Below, one piece after another: positions 63,397 to 64,000 of a DNA stretch of 64,000 nucleotides. The DNA lies in assembly GCA_902574705.1 (NCBI GenBank), contig CACGOM010000001.1:1-64000 (forward strand), read 5' to 3'. The translations under genes were made by a program, and so were the position numbers. The notes under the pieces are model-generated. The model saw nothing but the letters and a program-made list of their open reading frames with translations. It did not search any database and had not been told where the DNA came from. Each line of letters starts with the position of its first letter. Position 1 is the stretch's first letter. Origin of the DNA: an uncultured Pelagibacteraceae bacterium (GTDB taxonomy: Bacteria; Pseudomonadota; Alphaproteobacteria; Pelagibacterales; Pelagibacteraceae).

Positions 63397-64000
63397 TGCC
63401 ATTTAAACATATTTTAGTTCTGCTTTTTATAATGGCTACACATGGAAGTGCCTTTCCAATAGCAAAACTTGCTCTTAACAATAATGTTCCACCAATTCTT
63501 ATGGCTTCTCTAAGGATGGGCATAGTAATGCTGCTATTAATTCCTTTTTGGAAATTTAAAATTCCAGACAAAAAATATCTTAAGTCACTTATTTTATTTT
63601 CAATTTCTATGGGTGTAATGGTCTATGTTTTTATGAATCTATCTTTAAAACATTCTTCATTTATTTCCCCAATAATAATTGGTGCTCAATTAGCTGTCCC
63701 CTTTGCTGTTTTATTAAGCGCAAAAATGATTGGAGAAAGTATTAGTGCAAAGAAATGGATGTATGTAATTTTGGCTTTTGTAGGAATTATAATTGTATTC
63801 TTTGATCCTGAATTAAAAAATAACTTACTTGGATTATTTTTTGCATCATTGATGGCTTTATTTTTTGCTATAGCTCAAGTCTATTCAAGACAATTGAAGG
63901 AATTAAGTCTTATAATATTAAATGCTTATACTGGCTTTTTTGGCTTCTTTGTTCTTATTGTTGTATCTTTTTTTGTAGAAGGTGAAGTGATTATTAATAT
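63396..64000 (+). CDS. EamA/DMT-family transporter, 5' part
   Basis: GTG start sharing a base with the previous stop (TAGTG); the frame is open to the end of the window, giving ~201 residues of a ~290-aa protein. At least six transmembrane segments are visible. HGSAFPIAKLAL, NNNVPPILMASLRMG and PIIIGAQLAVPFAVLLSAKMIGE fit the drug/metabolite transporter family. It is the last visible gene of the LLM operon and may import or export its substrate. Confidence 0.8.
   Translation, partial: MPFKHILVLLFIMATHGSAFPIAKLALNNNVPPILMASLRMGIVMLLLIPFWKFKIPDKKYLKSLILFSISMGVMVYVFMNLSLKHSSFISPIIIGAQLAVPFAVLLSAKMIGESISAKKWMYVILAFVGIIIVFFDPELKNNLLGLFFASLMALFFAIAQVYSRQLKELSLIILNAYTGFFGFFVLIVVSFFVEGEVIIN

Noticed and set aside
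1-64000. tRNA, rRNA, insertion sequences, prophage or integration sites
   Set aside because: I read all intergenic gaps and saw no cloverleaf, transposase, integrase or terminal inverted repeat; all gaps are short and AT-rich.

Overview
The window looks like a piece of a SAR11-type (Pelagibacterales) alphaproteobacterial chromosome. The DNA is very AT-rich and the proteins are rich in Lys, Asn and Ile. Genes are packed with 1-20 nt gaps or 1-13 nt overlaps, and no intergenic gap exceeds 300 bases. The gene content (trimethylamine monooxygenase, TMAO demethylase, TMAO-type ABC transporter, methylglutamate-pathway genes, sarcosine-oxidase operon) is what is known from marine heterotrophs that live on methylated osmolytes. 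I saw no rRNA, tRNA, CRISPR, insertion sequence or phage gene.

Layout. 1-5 kb: end of purE, purK and small housekeeping or hypothetical genes (exported metallo-beta-lactamase-fold hydrolase, SRAP/YedK, GNAT acetyltransferase, lipoprotein, ETHE1-like persulfide dioxygenase). 5-12 kb: soxBDAG operon (heterotetrameric sarcosine oxidase, or N-methylglutamate dehydrogenase), divergent from fhs (formate-THF ligase). 12-36 kb: methylamine island. It holds tmm, a tmoX / MORN / membrane protein / tmoV / tmoW / glpK / gpsA minus-strand run, tdm with a small winged-helix protein, an orphan FAD amine oxidoreductase, a glutamine-synthetase-like ligase, mgsABC, an Amt transporter with small membrane proteins, a second glutamine-synthetase-like ligase (best gmaS candidate) and a diaminopropionate ammonia-lyase-like enzyme. 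36-43 kb: a tight housekeeping run csaA-lysE-acnA-yfgM-bamB-cupin on the minus strand, and argE on the plus strand. 43-47.5 kb: ureohydrolase / aldehyde dehydrogenase / NCS1 permease unit with a repeat array upstream of the permease. 47.5-51 kb: HEXXH protein, membrane-anchored cyclophilin, and a HAD-crotonase fusion. 51-57.6 kb: PotABCD-type transporter with a metal-less M24 hydrolase (ectoine hydrolase-like) and an EutA-like racemase-fold protein. 57.7-64 kb: a divergent, translationally coupled operon of luciferase-like monooxygenase, Xsc-like ThDP enzyme, AA_synth/DUF1185 protein, alpha/beta hydrolase, aldehyde dehydrogenase and an EamA transporter cut by the window end.

How it works together. 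TMA is oxidised to TMAO by Tmm, or TMAO is imported by TmoXVW. Tdm converts TMAO to dimethylamine plus formaldehyde, handed to THF. Methylamine is ligated to glutamate by GmaS, turned into N-methylglutamate by MgsABC, and oxidised by a Sox/Mgd-type complex to glutamate and methylene-THF. Fhs links the THF one-carbon pool to formate and ATP. The dimethylamine monooxygenase (dmm) expected between these halves is not in the window. The last 20 kb holds two or three further catabolic units whose substrates cannot be fixed from sequence alone. The LLM / Xsc-like / AA_synth operon is the best candidate here for an undescribed pathway.
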